Shown one piece after another: positions 56,822-64,000 of a DNA stretch of 64,000 nt. How positions within the stretch are numbered: the first letter of the stretch is position 1; each line of letters opens with the position of its first letter. Where the stretch lies: assembly GCF_004843725.1 (NCBI RefSeq), contig NZ_CP039451.1:1858501-1922500 (forward strand), given 5' to 3'. Made by a program: the position numbers and the translations under genes. The notes under the pieces are model-generated. The model was not told the origin of the DNA. It saw only the letters and a list, made by a program, of their open reading frames with translations, and ran no database searches. Source of the DNA: Psychroserpens sp. NJDZ02. Lineage in GTDB: Bacteria; Bacteroidota; Bacteroidia; Flavobacteriales; Flavobacteriaceae.

Positions 56822-57445
56822 TTGAAATTTAAATTCACTGTTGTATTTGTTTTAATCACTCAGGTTTTTTTTGCCCAAATAGGGACGGAAAAAACGTGGG
56901 AGGCTAACGGGATAAAGACAGTAGCGATTGCAGGACAAAATGTGTTTAAAATTAAGGTTTCAAATACACGTTCTAATACGGTAGAATTAAAAGTGAAAAT
57001 TGAAGGCGAATACGCAAAACATGTGGTGATTCTTGATAGTTTTTCTAATGAAACCCTGTCCATTTCAGCATCATTCCAACCTTTATTTAAAGATGATAAT
57101 GATAAATTAAGTGCACATAAAGTACTTTCTGTAGAATACGAATTAACTGTTCCAAAACGGATGGCTTTGGATATTAAAAGTGATATAGCATCGGTGAAGG
57201 TTATTGGAGCGTATCATTCTGTTTTTATCGAGTTACATCAAGGGAATTGCAATTTAAAGGATTTTTTGGGAGATGCCACTGTAAATACGATTGATGGAAA
57301 TATTGCTATTCAAACTAATAACGCTAAAGTAGAAGCATTTTCTAAAACTGGAACAATACAAAACAAACAGTTTAAGTATGGTAAATACAATATAAGTTGC
57401 CATACAATTAACGGGGATATCAACGTGACTAAAATAGAAAAATAA
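56822..57445 (+). CDS. DUF4097-like exported protein, TTG start
   Basis: 207 residues, beginning at TTG 56822, because the signal peptide KFKFTVVFVLITQVFFAQ follows immediately and no ATG is near. The rest is a right-handed beta-solenoid-like set of strands (MALDIKSDIASVKVIGAY ... GDATVNTIDGNIAIQTNNAKVEAFS ... HTINGDINVTKIEK), as in the DUF4097 putative adhesin family. Role unknown. Lies between the ileS-dksA pair and lspA. Confidence 0.72.
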   Translation: MKFKFTVVFVLITQVFFAQIGTEKTWEANGIKTVAIAGQNVFKIKVSNTRSNTVELKVKIEGEYAKHVVILDSFSNETLSISASFQPLFKDDNDKLSAHKVLSVEYELTVPKRMALDIKSDIASVKVIGAYHSVFIELHQGNCNLKDFLGDATVNTIDGNIAIQTNNAKVEAFSKTGTIQNKQFKYGKYNISCHTINGDINVTKIEK

Positions 57446-57514
57446 GCCTAAGTTTAGCATTGGTCCTTAAATAAATTATAGCACTAAGTAATTGTCTAAG
57501 TGTCTTTTAAACCT

Positions 57515-58141
57515 ATGAATATAAAAAAAGCATCCTTACTAATTATTGTTATTTTACTTATTGATCAAATAAGTAAAGTCTATGTCAAAACGCATTTTGT
57601 TTTAGGAGAAGATGTGACTGTTTTTAATTGGTTTAAGATCTATTTTATTGAAAATAGTGGTATGGCTTGGGGAACTAAATTAAGTGATATTCTTCCGTTT
57701 ATGACGGATAGGACGGCTAAGGTGTGTTTGACTGTGTTTAGAGTTTTTGCAATTTTTGGTATTGGATACTGGTTGGTAAATACTATAAAAAAGCAAGAGT
57801 CTAAAACGTTAGTTTTGGCATTAGTATTTATTTTTGCAGGGGCATTGGGTAATATCTTAGATTCAGTGTTTTATGGCGTTTTATTTGATGGTAGTGTTAG
57901 TCAAGTCGCTTCTTTTTTACCTACGGAAGGTTACGATAGCTTGTTGCATGGTAAGGTTGTTGACATGTTATATTTACCAATATGGAAAGGCTATTTACCA
58001 GAATGGGTTCCAGGCATTGGAGGTGACTATTTTACGTTTTTTGAACCCGTTTTTAATATAGCAGATGTTGCTATTAGTATCGGGTTCTGTATTTTGATTT
58101 TCTTCAATAAAAAGGCGTTTCCTAAGCGTGAAGAAGATTAA
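57515..58141 (+). CDS. lspA: Lipoprotein signal peptidase (signal peptidase II)
   Basis: 208 residues from the ATG at 57515 (a GTG at 57500 is the alternative). Four membrane helices; the two catalytic aspartates lie in GNILDSVF and FNIADVAIS, and NSGMAWG is a conserved block. Between the aspartates is a long periplasmic insertion (about 35 extra residues), typical of Bacteroidota. Cleaves prolipoprotein signal peptides at the lipobox; the several lipoproteins in this window are its substrates. Overlaps the convergent cyclo-ligase gene by 4 bp. Confidence 0.96.
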   Translation: MNIKKASLLIIVILLIDQISKVYVKTHFVLGEDVTVFNWFKIYFIENSGMAWGTKLSDILPFMTDRTAKVCLTVFRVFAIFGIGYWLVNTIKKQESKTLVLALVFIFAGALGNILDSVFYGVLFDGSVSQVASFLPTEGYDSLLHGKVVDMLYLPIWKGYLPEWVPGIGGDYFTFFEPVFNIADVAISIGFCILIFFNKKAFPKREED

Positions 58142-58701
58142 AAGGTATAAATTTTCTCTGGAGTAACACAGTAATCAAGTGTAACATCATTTTCAAAAAC
58201 ATCTTCAATTTCAGCTTCAGCTTCAAAAAAGGATACCCCTATTTTTATAGTATTTGGCTTGCAGGATGCTAAAAAGTTATCGTAGAATCCCTTACCGTAA
58301 CCTACGCGATGTCCTTTGGTGTCAAATGCTAAAAGCGGAACAAAAACAACGTCAATTTTGTTATTGGAGATGTCTATGCCGTCTACAGGTTCTGGAATGT
58401 TATAAGCGCTTAGTTTAAGGGTTGTGGCGTCAGTTAATAAGTAATTACTTAGCGTATTCGTTTTAAAATCGCTTTTAGAAATGACAATGTTTTTATCTTT
58501 CCCCGAAAGGATATTTAGTATAAAATCGGTATTAACTTCTTGATGTGTTTCAATAGTTAAAAACAAGTGGTAAAAACTATAATCCCAAATGGATAACGTT
58601 AGTAGTCGATTGGCAATAGCAATGCTTTTATCATCAATATTAGCTTCAGAAAGCGAGCCTCGCAAAGCTTTATATTTTCGTCTTAATTCAGCCTTTTTCA
58701 T
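58138..58701 (-). CDS. 5-formyltetrahydrofolate cyclo-ligase
   Basis: 187 residues. KAELRRKYKALRGSLS at the N-terminus and GYGKGFYDNFL are family signatures. Converts 5-formyl-THF to methenyl-THF with ATP. It is the last gene of the minus-strand run protease-RimK-aspartoacylase, 7 bp behind the aspartoacylase gene; no functional link is evident beyond shared transcription. Confidence 0.95.
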   Translation of the reverse strand: MKKAELRRKYKALRGSLSEANIDDKSIAIANRLLTLSIWDYSFYHLFLTIETHQEVNTDFILNILSGKDKNIVISKSDFKTNTLSNYLLTDATTLKLSAYNIPEPVDGIDISNNKIDVVFVPLLAFDTKGHRVGYGKGFYDNFLASCKPNTIKIGVSFFEAEAEIEDVFENDVTLDYCVTPEKIYTF

Positions 58702-58708
58702 CTTAAAT

Positions 58709-59677
58709 TTATTTTAAAACTTCTGTGGATACATGAAACAAAGCATCTCCTTGATAAACAATAGGAGATTGATTGATGTTTATAATATAACCAGCGTGTT
58801 TAGACTTGACAAAATGGTTGAATTTTCCGTAAGGATCTGTAATGTTTCCAATGTCATCACCAACTTTAACTTCTATACCAAGTTTAACCGTGGCTTTAAA
58901 CATACCAGAATGCTTTGCTCTAAGCCAAGAACTTTCTGTTATTTTAACACATTCTTTTTTAGGTTCTGAGACTTTAAATTGTCTACGTAACATGCCGAAG
59001 TGATTCATAATACGTTTTGCGCCATTCACGCCTGTGTTGGTTACGGCGTTGTCTAGGTCAAAAGATTTTCCTCCTTCATATAATAAGATCGGTTTTCCTA
59101 ATTTGTTACAGGCATTTCTAAACGATTTATTTAAGTTTTGAGAATATAATATAAATGGCGCGCCAAAAATTTCGGCCATAACATCATCGTCTTCGCTACC
59201 TTGTTCTATACGTATTTGCGGGGCGTTAAAACGAAATGCGCCTCCTGTATGAAAATCAATTATAAAATCAGCATGAGGCACAACTTCTTGTATTAACTCG
59301 TAAGCCACGCGACTGGCTAAAGATCCGTTTTTTGTTCCTGGAAAGACACGATTTAAATCACGACCATCAGGAAAGGCACGTTCCATATTTATAAAACCGA
59401 AAATGTTAAGTACAGGAATACAAATGGTTGTTCCTATTTTGGGTTTGTTAATACCCTTGGATATTAATTGTCGGACAATTTCTACTCCGTTTATTTCGTC
59501 ACCATGGATTCCTGCCGTAAATAGTACGGTTGGTCCTGGTTTTTTAGAACGTTCTATGATAATAGGAACATCAACTGGTGTTCTAGTGTGTAATTTTGCA
59601 ACATTAAAACTAACTTCTGCGCTTTGCCCAGGCTTTATAGTCTCTCCTAAAATTTCTAAAACGTCGTTTGTGTACAT
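58709..59677 (-). CDS. Succinylglutamate desuccinylase/aspartoacylase family protein
   Basis: 322 residues. FTAGIHGDEINGVEIVRQL carries the zinc-binding His and Glu, DFIIDFHTGG the third ligand. M14-type zinc amidases of this family remove acyl groups from amino acids such as N-acetylaspartate or succinylglutamate. The next genes upstream are a RimK ligase (3 bp) and a retropepsin-like protease, so it may act on Glu-containing peptides or tails made by RimK. Confidence 0.9.
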   Translation of the reverse strand: MYTNDVLEILGETIKPGQSAEVSFNVAKLHTRTPVDVPIIIERSKKPGPTVLFTAGIHGDEINGVEIVRQLISKGINKPKIGTTICIPVLNIFGFINMERAFPDGRDLNRVFPGTKNGSLASRVAYELIQEVVPHADFIIDFHTGGAFRFNAPQIRIEQGSEDDDVMAEIFGAPFILYSQNLNKSFRNACNKLGKPILLYEGGKSFDLDNAVTNTGVNGAKRIMNHFGMLRRQFKVSEPKKECVKITESSWLRAKHSGMFKATVKLGIEVKVGDDIGNITDPYGKFNHFVKSKHAGYIININQSPIVYQGDALFHVSTEVLK

Positions 59678-59680
59678 CGT

Positions 59681-60559
59681 CTATTTTTGAGTGTTGTTTT
59701 CTATATAATTGATAATGTTTTTGGCAATATTTTTACCTGTTGCATTTTCTATACCTTCCAATCCAGGACTAGAGTTAACCTCTAATAATAAAGGACCTCT
59801 CTCAGATTGTAGCATGTCTACACCACACACAGGTAATTTTAAAGCTAAGGACGCTTTTCTCGCAACTTGTAGTTCTGCTTCACTTAATTTAATAATATTT
59901 GCACTTCCACCTCTATGTAAATTAGATCTAAATTCGCCTTCCTTTCCTTGACGTTTCATTGCGCCAACAACTTCTCCATTAACAACTAAAGCACGTAAAT
60001 CAGCACCTTTAGCTTCTTTAATAAATTCTTGCACAATAACTCTAGCTTCTAGACCATTAAAGGCTTCTAAAACAGATTCGGCAGCATTTTTACTTTCAGC
60101 TAAAACAACACCTAGTCCTTGAGTCCCTTCTAGTAATTTTATAATTACTGGTACACCACCAACATGTTGGATAACTTCTTCAACATCTCTAGAATAGTTT
60201 GTAAAAACTGTTTTTGGCATTCCGATACCAGCTTTACTTAAGCGTTGTAAACTTTTTAATTTATCTCTAGATCTTAAAATAGCTTCAGAAGAGGCAGTTG
60301 TAAAAACATTCATCATTTCAAATTGTCTAACAACAGCACACCCATAAAACGTTACAGAGGCTCCAATACGAGGTATGATAGCATCGACGTAATCTAAATA
60401 ACGGTCTTTATAAAAGATGGTAGGTTTTTCTGTTTCAATAATAATATCACATTTTAATGGATCTATTATTTCTATTTTATGACCTCTTTTTTCACCTTCT
60501 TCTACTAAACGGTCTGTTGAGTATAAATTAGCGTTTCTAGATAAAATTACAATGTTCAT
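59681..60559 (-). CDS. rimK: RimK-type ATP-grasp ligase
   Basis: 292 residues: RimK N-terminal domain, then an ATP-grasp domain ([46 protein letters not shown]). In E. coli RimK adds glutamates to the tail of ribosomal protein S6; in other bacteria homologues add amino acids to other peptides or cofactors. Located between a protease-like gene (1 bp) and an aspartoacylase-like gene (3 bp). Confidence 0.93.
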   Translation of the reverse strand: MNIVILSRNANLYSTDRLVEEGEKRGHKIEIIDPLKCDIIIETEKPTIFYKDRYLDYVDAIIPRIGASVTFYGCAVVRQFEMMNVFTTASSEAILRSRDKLKSLQRLSKAGIGMPKTVFTNYSRDVEEVIQHVGGVPVIIKLLEGTQGLGVVLAESKNAAESVLEAFNGLEARVIVQEFIKEAKGADLRALVVNGEVVGAMKRQGKEGEFRSNLHRGGSANIIKLSEAELQVARKASLALKLPVCGVDMLQSERGPLLLEVNSSPGLEGIENATGKNIAKNIINYIENNTQK

Positions 60560-60560
60560 T

Positions 60561-60983
60561 TTATTTGTTATGATTAAAGGATTGGTTTAGGATATCAACG
60601 TCTACTAAAAATTTGCGTTTTAAAAATTGTCTACCAATTAAAACGGGAAATCTCATGTCGTCTCTTGTGCTTAAAGTTAAGTTAATCTTGTATGATTTTC
60701 CAAAAAAAATCACGTCTGTTTTTATTTTGTAGCGGTTTTCAACACAACCGTTACTGCTTTTTACATCTGTAAAGGTGTACTCTTTAAATATTTTAGTTTC
60801 ACTATTAAAGTTTGGGTGGCCCTTACTGTAAAAAGTACAATGTAGCCCGTCATCTTTAACCACGACGTTAGAGCAGTGGATTGCAGAGGTATAGGCGCCG
60901 GTATCAATTTTGCAGTCTATTTCAAATAAATCCAACTTCGGAAAGTCAATTTTATCGGTTCTACCAATGGTTTTTTTTGTCAT
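60561..60983 (-). CDS. Retropepsin-like aspartic protease (RimB/COG4067 type)
   Basis: 140 residues. [16 protein letters not shown] holds the catalytic DTGA of single-domain aspartic proteases, and [18 protein letters not shown] the second block; the protein probably works as a dimer. Databases often name it 'ATP-dependent zinc protease', a label with little support. Such genes pair with rimK, where the protease can trim glutamate tails added by RimK. First gene of the operon. Confidence 0.88.
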   Translation of the reverse strand: MTKKTIGRTDKIDFPKLDLFEIDCKIDTGAYTSAIHCSNVVVKDDGLHCTFYSKGHPNFNSETKIFKEYTFTDVKSSNGCVENRYKIKTDVIFFGKSYKINLTLSTRDDMRFPVLIGRQFLKRKFLVDVDILNQSFNHNK

Positions 60984-61088
60984 TTTTAATGTTTAAAAAG
61001 AGGTGCAAGGTAATAAATAAGTAAATAGTATTATTTTTATTTTCAGGTTAAAATTTGAGCTACAAACGATAAGTTATTTTTAAATAAT

Positions 61089-61096
61089 TACCTTTG
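61089..61096 (+). promoter_or_regulatory. -7 promoter box for uvrC
   Basis: TACCTTTG fits TAnnTTTG, 37 bp before the uvrC ATG at 61134; it supports that start because the longer frame would begin 2 bp after the box. Confidence 0.6.
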
Positions 61097-61133
61097 ATTG
61101 TTAATAAAAACCGTTCAATTTTTTAGAGTAAAA

Positions 61134-62927
61134 ATGAGTCAAACCGCTTTAGATATTCAGCTTAAAACCTTACCGGATTCTCCTGGAGTCTACCAGTATT
61201 TTGATGCGGAGGGCACCATTATATATGTTGGTAAAGCTAAAAATCTTAAAAAACGAGTTAGTTCTTATTTTACCAAAACACATGAAAATGGTAAGACTAG
61301 GGTTTTAGTCAAGCGTATTGCAAGTATTAAGCATATTGTTGTGGAGACGGAAACGGATGCTTTATTATTAGAGAATAACCTTATAAAAAAGCATAAGCCA
61401 CGTTATAATGTTTTATTAAAAGACGATAAAACATATCCTTGGATTTGTATAAAAAAAGAACGTTTTCCAAGAGTGTTTCCTACCCGTCGCGTTATTAAGG
61501 ATGGCAGTGATTATTTTGGCCCTTATACAAGTATGAAAACGGTTAAAACGTTATTGGGTTTGATAAATGGGTTGTATAAATTAAGAACTTGTAATTATAA
61601 TTTAGCGCAAGACAAAGTAAGCGAAGGTAAATACAAAGTGTGTTTGGAATACCATTTAGGAAATTGTAAAGGAGCGTGCGAAGGAAGAGAGACAGAAGCA
61701 AGTTATCATGAAAATATTGATGCTATTAGGGAGATTTTAAAAGGAAATTTCAAGGATTCTCTAGGTAGTTTTAAAGTGCAGATGAGGCAATTTGCCGAAG
61801 ACATGGAGTTTGAAGCAGCTCAACGTATTAAAGAGAAAATTGAAGTTTTAGAAAATTACCAAGCGAAGTCAACGATCGTTAATCCTAAGATTAGCAATGT
61901 CGATGTGTTTTCCATAATTAGTGATGCTGGACATGGTTATATTAATTTTTTACAATTGTCCTATGGATCAATTATAAGATCACATACGTTGGAAATCAAA
62001 AAGAAGCTGGATGAAAGTGATAAAGAACTTTTAGAATTGGCTATTATTGAAATAAGAGCACGTTTTAACTCTAACTCTAAAGAAATATACGTACCTTTTT
62101 CTGTGAATATTGGTGAGGAACTTAAGGTTACCGTTCCGCAATTAGGAGATAAAAAGCATATTTTAGATTTGTCTATTAGAAATGCTAAGTATTATAGGAT
62201 GGAGCGTTTCAAACAAGTTAAAATAACAGATCCAGACCGTCATGCTAATCGTATTATGGTGCAAATGAAACAGGATTTGCGTTTAGGGGAAGAGCCACGA
62301 CATATCGAGTGTTTTGATAACTCAAACATACAAGGGACTAATCCCGTAGCAGCTTGTGTTGTGTTTAAAAACGGTAAACCAAGTAAAAAGGATTATCGCC
62401 ATTTTAACATAAAAACGGTTGAAGGTCCAGATGATTTTGCATCTATGGAAGAGGTTGTGTTTAGACGGTATAAACGCTTACTTGAGGAGGAACAACCTTT
62501 GCCACAATTAATAATTATTGATGGAGGAAAAGGGCAATTATCTTCAGCATTAAAAAGTTTAGATCTTTTAGGATTAAGAGGTAGAATCGCTATAATAGGG
62601 ATTGCAAAACGTTTAGAAGAATTGTTTTATCCAGACGATCCAATTCCATTATATTTAGATAAAAAATCAGAAACATTAAAAATAATTCAACAGTTGCGTA
62701 ATGAGGCGCACCGTTTTGGAATAGAGCATCATCGAAATAAAAGAAGTAAGCAGGCGTTAAATACCGAAATGGAAACTATTCCTGGGATAGGAGAAAAAAC
62801 GATAGTAGAATTATTGAAGAAATTTAAATCTGCAAAACGAATTTCAAACGCTAAATTAGACGAGTTGGAAGAGGTTGTAGGAGTTTCTAGAGCAGCAAAA
62901 ATATATAATTATTACCATAAAGAATGA
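61134..62927 (+). CDS. uvrC: Excinuclease ABC subunit C
   Basis: 597 residues from the ATG at 61134 (MSQTALDIQLKTLPDSPG). GIY-YIG nuclease block (GVYQYFDAEGTIIYVGKAKN), a central Cys block (CLEYHLGNCKGACEG), UVR domain (EFEAAQRIKEKIEVLE), the RNase H-like nuclease (HIECFDNSNIQGTNPVAACVVF) and C-terminal HhH motif (METIPGIGEKTIVELLKKF). It makes both incisions in nucleotide excision repair. Its stop overlaps the start of the patatin gene (ATGA). Confidence 0.98.
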   Translation: MSQTALDIQLKTLPDSPGVYQYFDAEGTIIYVGKAKNLKKRVSSYFTKTHENGKTRVLVKRIASIKHIVVETETDALLLENNLIKKHKPRYNVLLKDDKTYPWICIKKERFPRVFPTRRVIKDGSDYFGPYTSMKTVKTLLGLINGLYKLRTCNYNLAQDKVSEGKYKVCLEYHLGNCKGACEGRETEASYHENIDAIREILKGNFKDSLGSFKVQMRQFAEDMEFEAAQRIKEKIEVLENYQAKSTIVNPKISNVDVFSIISDAGHGYINFLQLSYGSIIRSHTLEIKKKLDESDKELLELAIIEIRARFNSNSKEIYVPFSVNIGEELKVTVPQLGDKKHILDLSIRNAKYYRMERFKQVKITDPDRHANRIMVQMKQDLRLGEEPRHIECFDNSNIQGTNPVAACVVFKNGKPSKKDYRHFNIKTVEGPDDFASMEEVVFRRYKRLLEEEQPLPQLIIIDGGKGQLSSALKSLDLLGLRGRIAIIGIAKRLEELFYPDDPIPLYLDKKSETLKIIQQLRNEAHRFGIEHHRNKRSKQALNTEMETIPGIGEKTIVELLKKFKSAKRISNAKLDELEEVVGVSRAAKIYNYYHKE

Positions 62928-64000
62928 AGCAAATTAGCATCGCTATACTATTAATATTGACTTTTTGTAGTAGTCTTAACGCGCAAGAACAGGAAGTCGA
63001 ATCTAAAGAACCTAAAGTTGGTTTAGTTTTAAGTGGTGGTGGCGCAAAAGGGTTTGCGCATATTGGTGTTTTAAAAGTTATAGATAGTTTAGGTATTAGA
63101 GTGGATTATGTTGCTGGAACTAGTATGGGTGCAATTATCGGATCATTATATGCTTCTGGTTATTCAGGTAAACAATTAGATTCTATTTTTAAAGGGGTTA
63201 ATTTTGATGACCTAATAAGTGATAATATACCAAGGTCTGCAAAGTCAACGTACGAGAGAGAAATATCAGAACGTTACGCTGTAACGCTACCTTTTGATCA
63301 TTTAAAAGTAAAGTTGCCATCCGCACTATCTAGAGGTCAAAATGTGTTCAATTTATTAACCAAGCTAATGCTACATGTTAGTGATGAAGACGATTTTTCA
63401 AAATTACCCATACCATTTTTCTGTATTGGGACTGATGTAGAAACAGGACAACAAGTGGTCTTGGATAAAGGTAATTTACCACAATCTGTTAGGGCTAGTG
63501 GTGCTTTTCCATCATTGTTTCAGCCTGTGGAGATTAACGGGCAATTATTAATTGATGGCGGCGTCGTTAATAATTATCCCATCAATGAGCTTAAAGCTAA
63601 AGGGATGGATGTTATTATTGGGGTTGATGTGCAGGATGGTTTAGCAAATCGTACAGACCTATCTTCTGCGCCACAAATATTGTTTCAGATTAATAATTTC
63701 AGGACGATAACTGACATGAAAAGCAAGTCTAAAGTGACTGATATTTATATAAAGCCAGATATTACAAAGTTTAATGTGGTGTCTTTTGACGATGGAAACC
63801 AGATTATTAAAAATGGAGAGATTGCTGCTTTAGATAAACTTAAAATTTTGCAGCAGTTAAAAGAGAATCAATTAAAAAAACCAATAGTTAGGGGTGTTAT
63901 AAGATCTCCAGATAGTTTGCAGGTTAATTATATCGAAACTAACGGAATCAATAGATACACAAGGTCTTATGTTTTAGGGAAATTAAAAATGAGGCCATAT
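62924..64000 (+). CDS. Patatin-like phospholipase with Omp85-type tail (partial)
   Basis: 359 residues read to the window edge, open at the 3' end. ATG at 62924 overlaps the uvrC stop. Signal peptide (MKQISIAILLILTFCSSLNAQ), then the patatin domain: GLVLSGGGAKGFAH (oxyanion hole), GTSMGAIIG (Ser nucleophile) and LIDGGVVNNYP (Asp). From about residue 325 the sequence VRGVIRSPDSLQVNYIETNG..YTRSYV looks like a POTRA domain, so the full protein is probably the patatin-barrel (PlpD-like) form that exposes its lipase at the surface. The remainder lies beyond the window. Confidence 0.88.
   Translation, partial: MKQISIAILLILTFCSSLNAQEQEVESKEPKVGLVLSGGGAKGFAHIGVLKVIDSLGIRVDYVAGTSMGAIIGSLYASGYSGKQLDSIFKGVNFDDLISDNIPRSAKSTYEREISERYAVTLPFDHLKVKLPSALSRGQNVFNLLTKLMLHVSDEDDFSKLPIPFFCIGTDVETGQQVVLDKGNLPQSVRASGAFPSLFQPVEINGQLLIDGGVVNNYPINELKAKGMDVIIGVDVQDGLANRTDLSSAPQILFQINNFRTITDMKSKSKVTDIYIKPDITKFNVVSFDDGNQIIKNGEIAALDKLKILQQLKENQLKKPIVRGVIRSPDSLQVNYIETNGINRYTRSYVLGKLKMRPY

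Overview
The window reads as ordinary chromosome of a marine-type member of the Flavobacteriaceae (Bacteroidota). Evidence for this: AT-rich DNA, -7 promoter boxes of the Bacteroidota form TAnnTTTG in front of many genes, TonB-dependent receptors with carboxypeptidase-like N-terminal domains, type IX secretion (T9SS) sorting tails, PorZ, the short one-domain AtpC, a DksA-like protein without a complete zinc site, and lineage families such as DUF4270. I cannot name a genus. No tRNA, rRNA or CRISPR array was seen.

Layout. 1-1710 is the accessory-looking part: an ORF-less group II intron (about 77-531) lies just downstream of a 'mobile mystery protein' A/B pair (XRE-type DNA-binding protein plus Fic enzyme), whose promoter region carries four 14-bp operator-like boxes exactly 32 bp apart. 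2067-4203 is the yicC-gmk-nadD operon. 4321-10000 holds small housekeeping and stress genes (thioesterase, DMT transporter, ArsC-like, OsmC, DinB-like, an RsiV-like lipoprotein, cystathionine gamma-synthase, an outer-membrane protein). 10176-17150 has gdhA, then porZ-recO-TonB receptor in tight succession. 17200-20415 is a large T9SS-secreted lamin-tail-domain protein, followed by recX.

20995-25830 is a candidate uptake module: a BtuB-like TonB receptor, a JmjC-type cupin and a small beta-barrel, divergent from a MocR-type regulator that has lost its PLP-binding lysine. 25832-30236 carries membrane proteins, a DUF2975/HTH pair, a flotillin/NfeD pair and an orphan umuD. 30306-32110 is atpDC. 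32285-36795 is a TonB receptor followed by an SGNH lipoprotein. 36992-41331 is a truncated glycogen-synthase-like gene, DUF4270 and glmS. Divergent from it, 41441-46160 is panC-panD-LPG synthase-like-esterase-like-radA.

46503-52787 encodes a 2094-residue multidomain T9SS adhesin-like protein. 52905-58141 has ileS, a dksA-like gene, a DUF4097-like gene and lspA. 58138-60983 is a minus-strand operon of a retropepsin-like protease, a RimK ATP-grasp ligase, an aspartoacylase-like enzyme and 5-formyl-THF cyclo-ligase. The window ends with uvrC and a patatin-like phospholipase that runs off the edge.

The most interesting signals are the 32-bp-phased operators, the intron with an expanded domain V, the MocR pseudo-aminotransferase next to a TonB/cupin operon, and the RimK/protease/aspartoacylase modification cassette. 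Several proteins look like enzymes that have lost key residues (MocR, esterase-like, glycogen-synthase-like, DksA-like). All starts are read from the sequence; where I moved a start to an internal ATG the entry says so.
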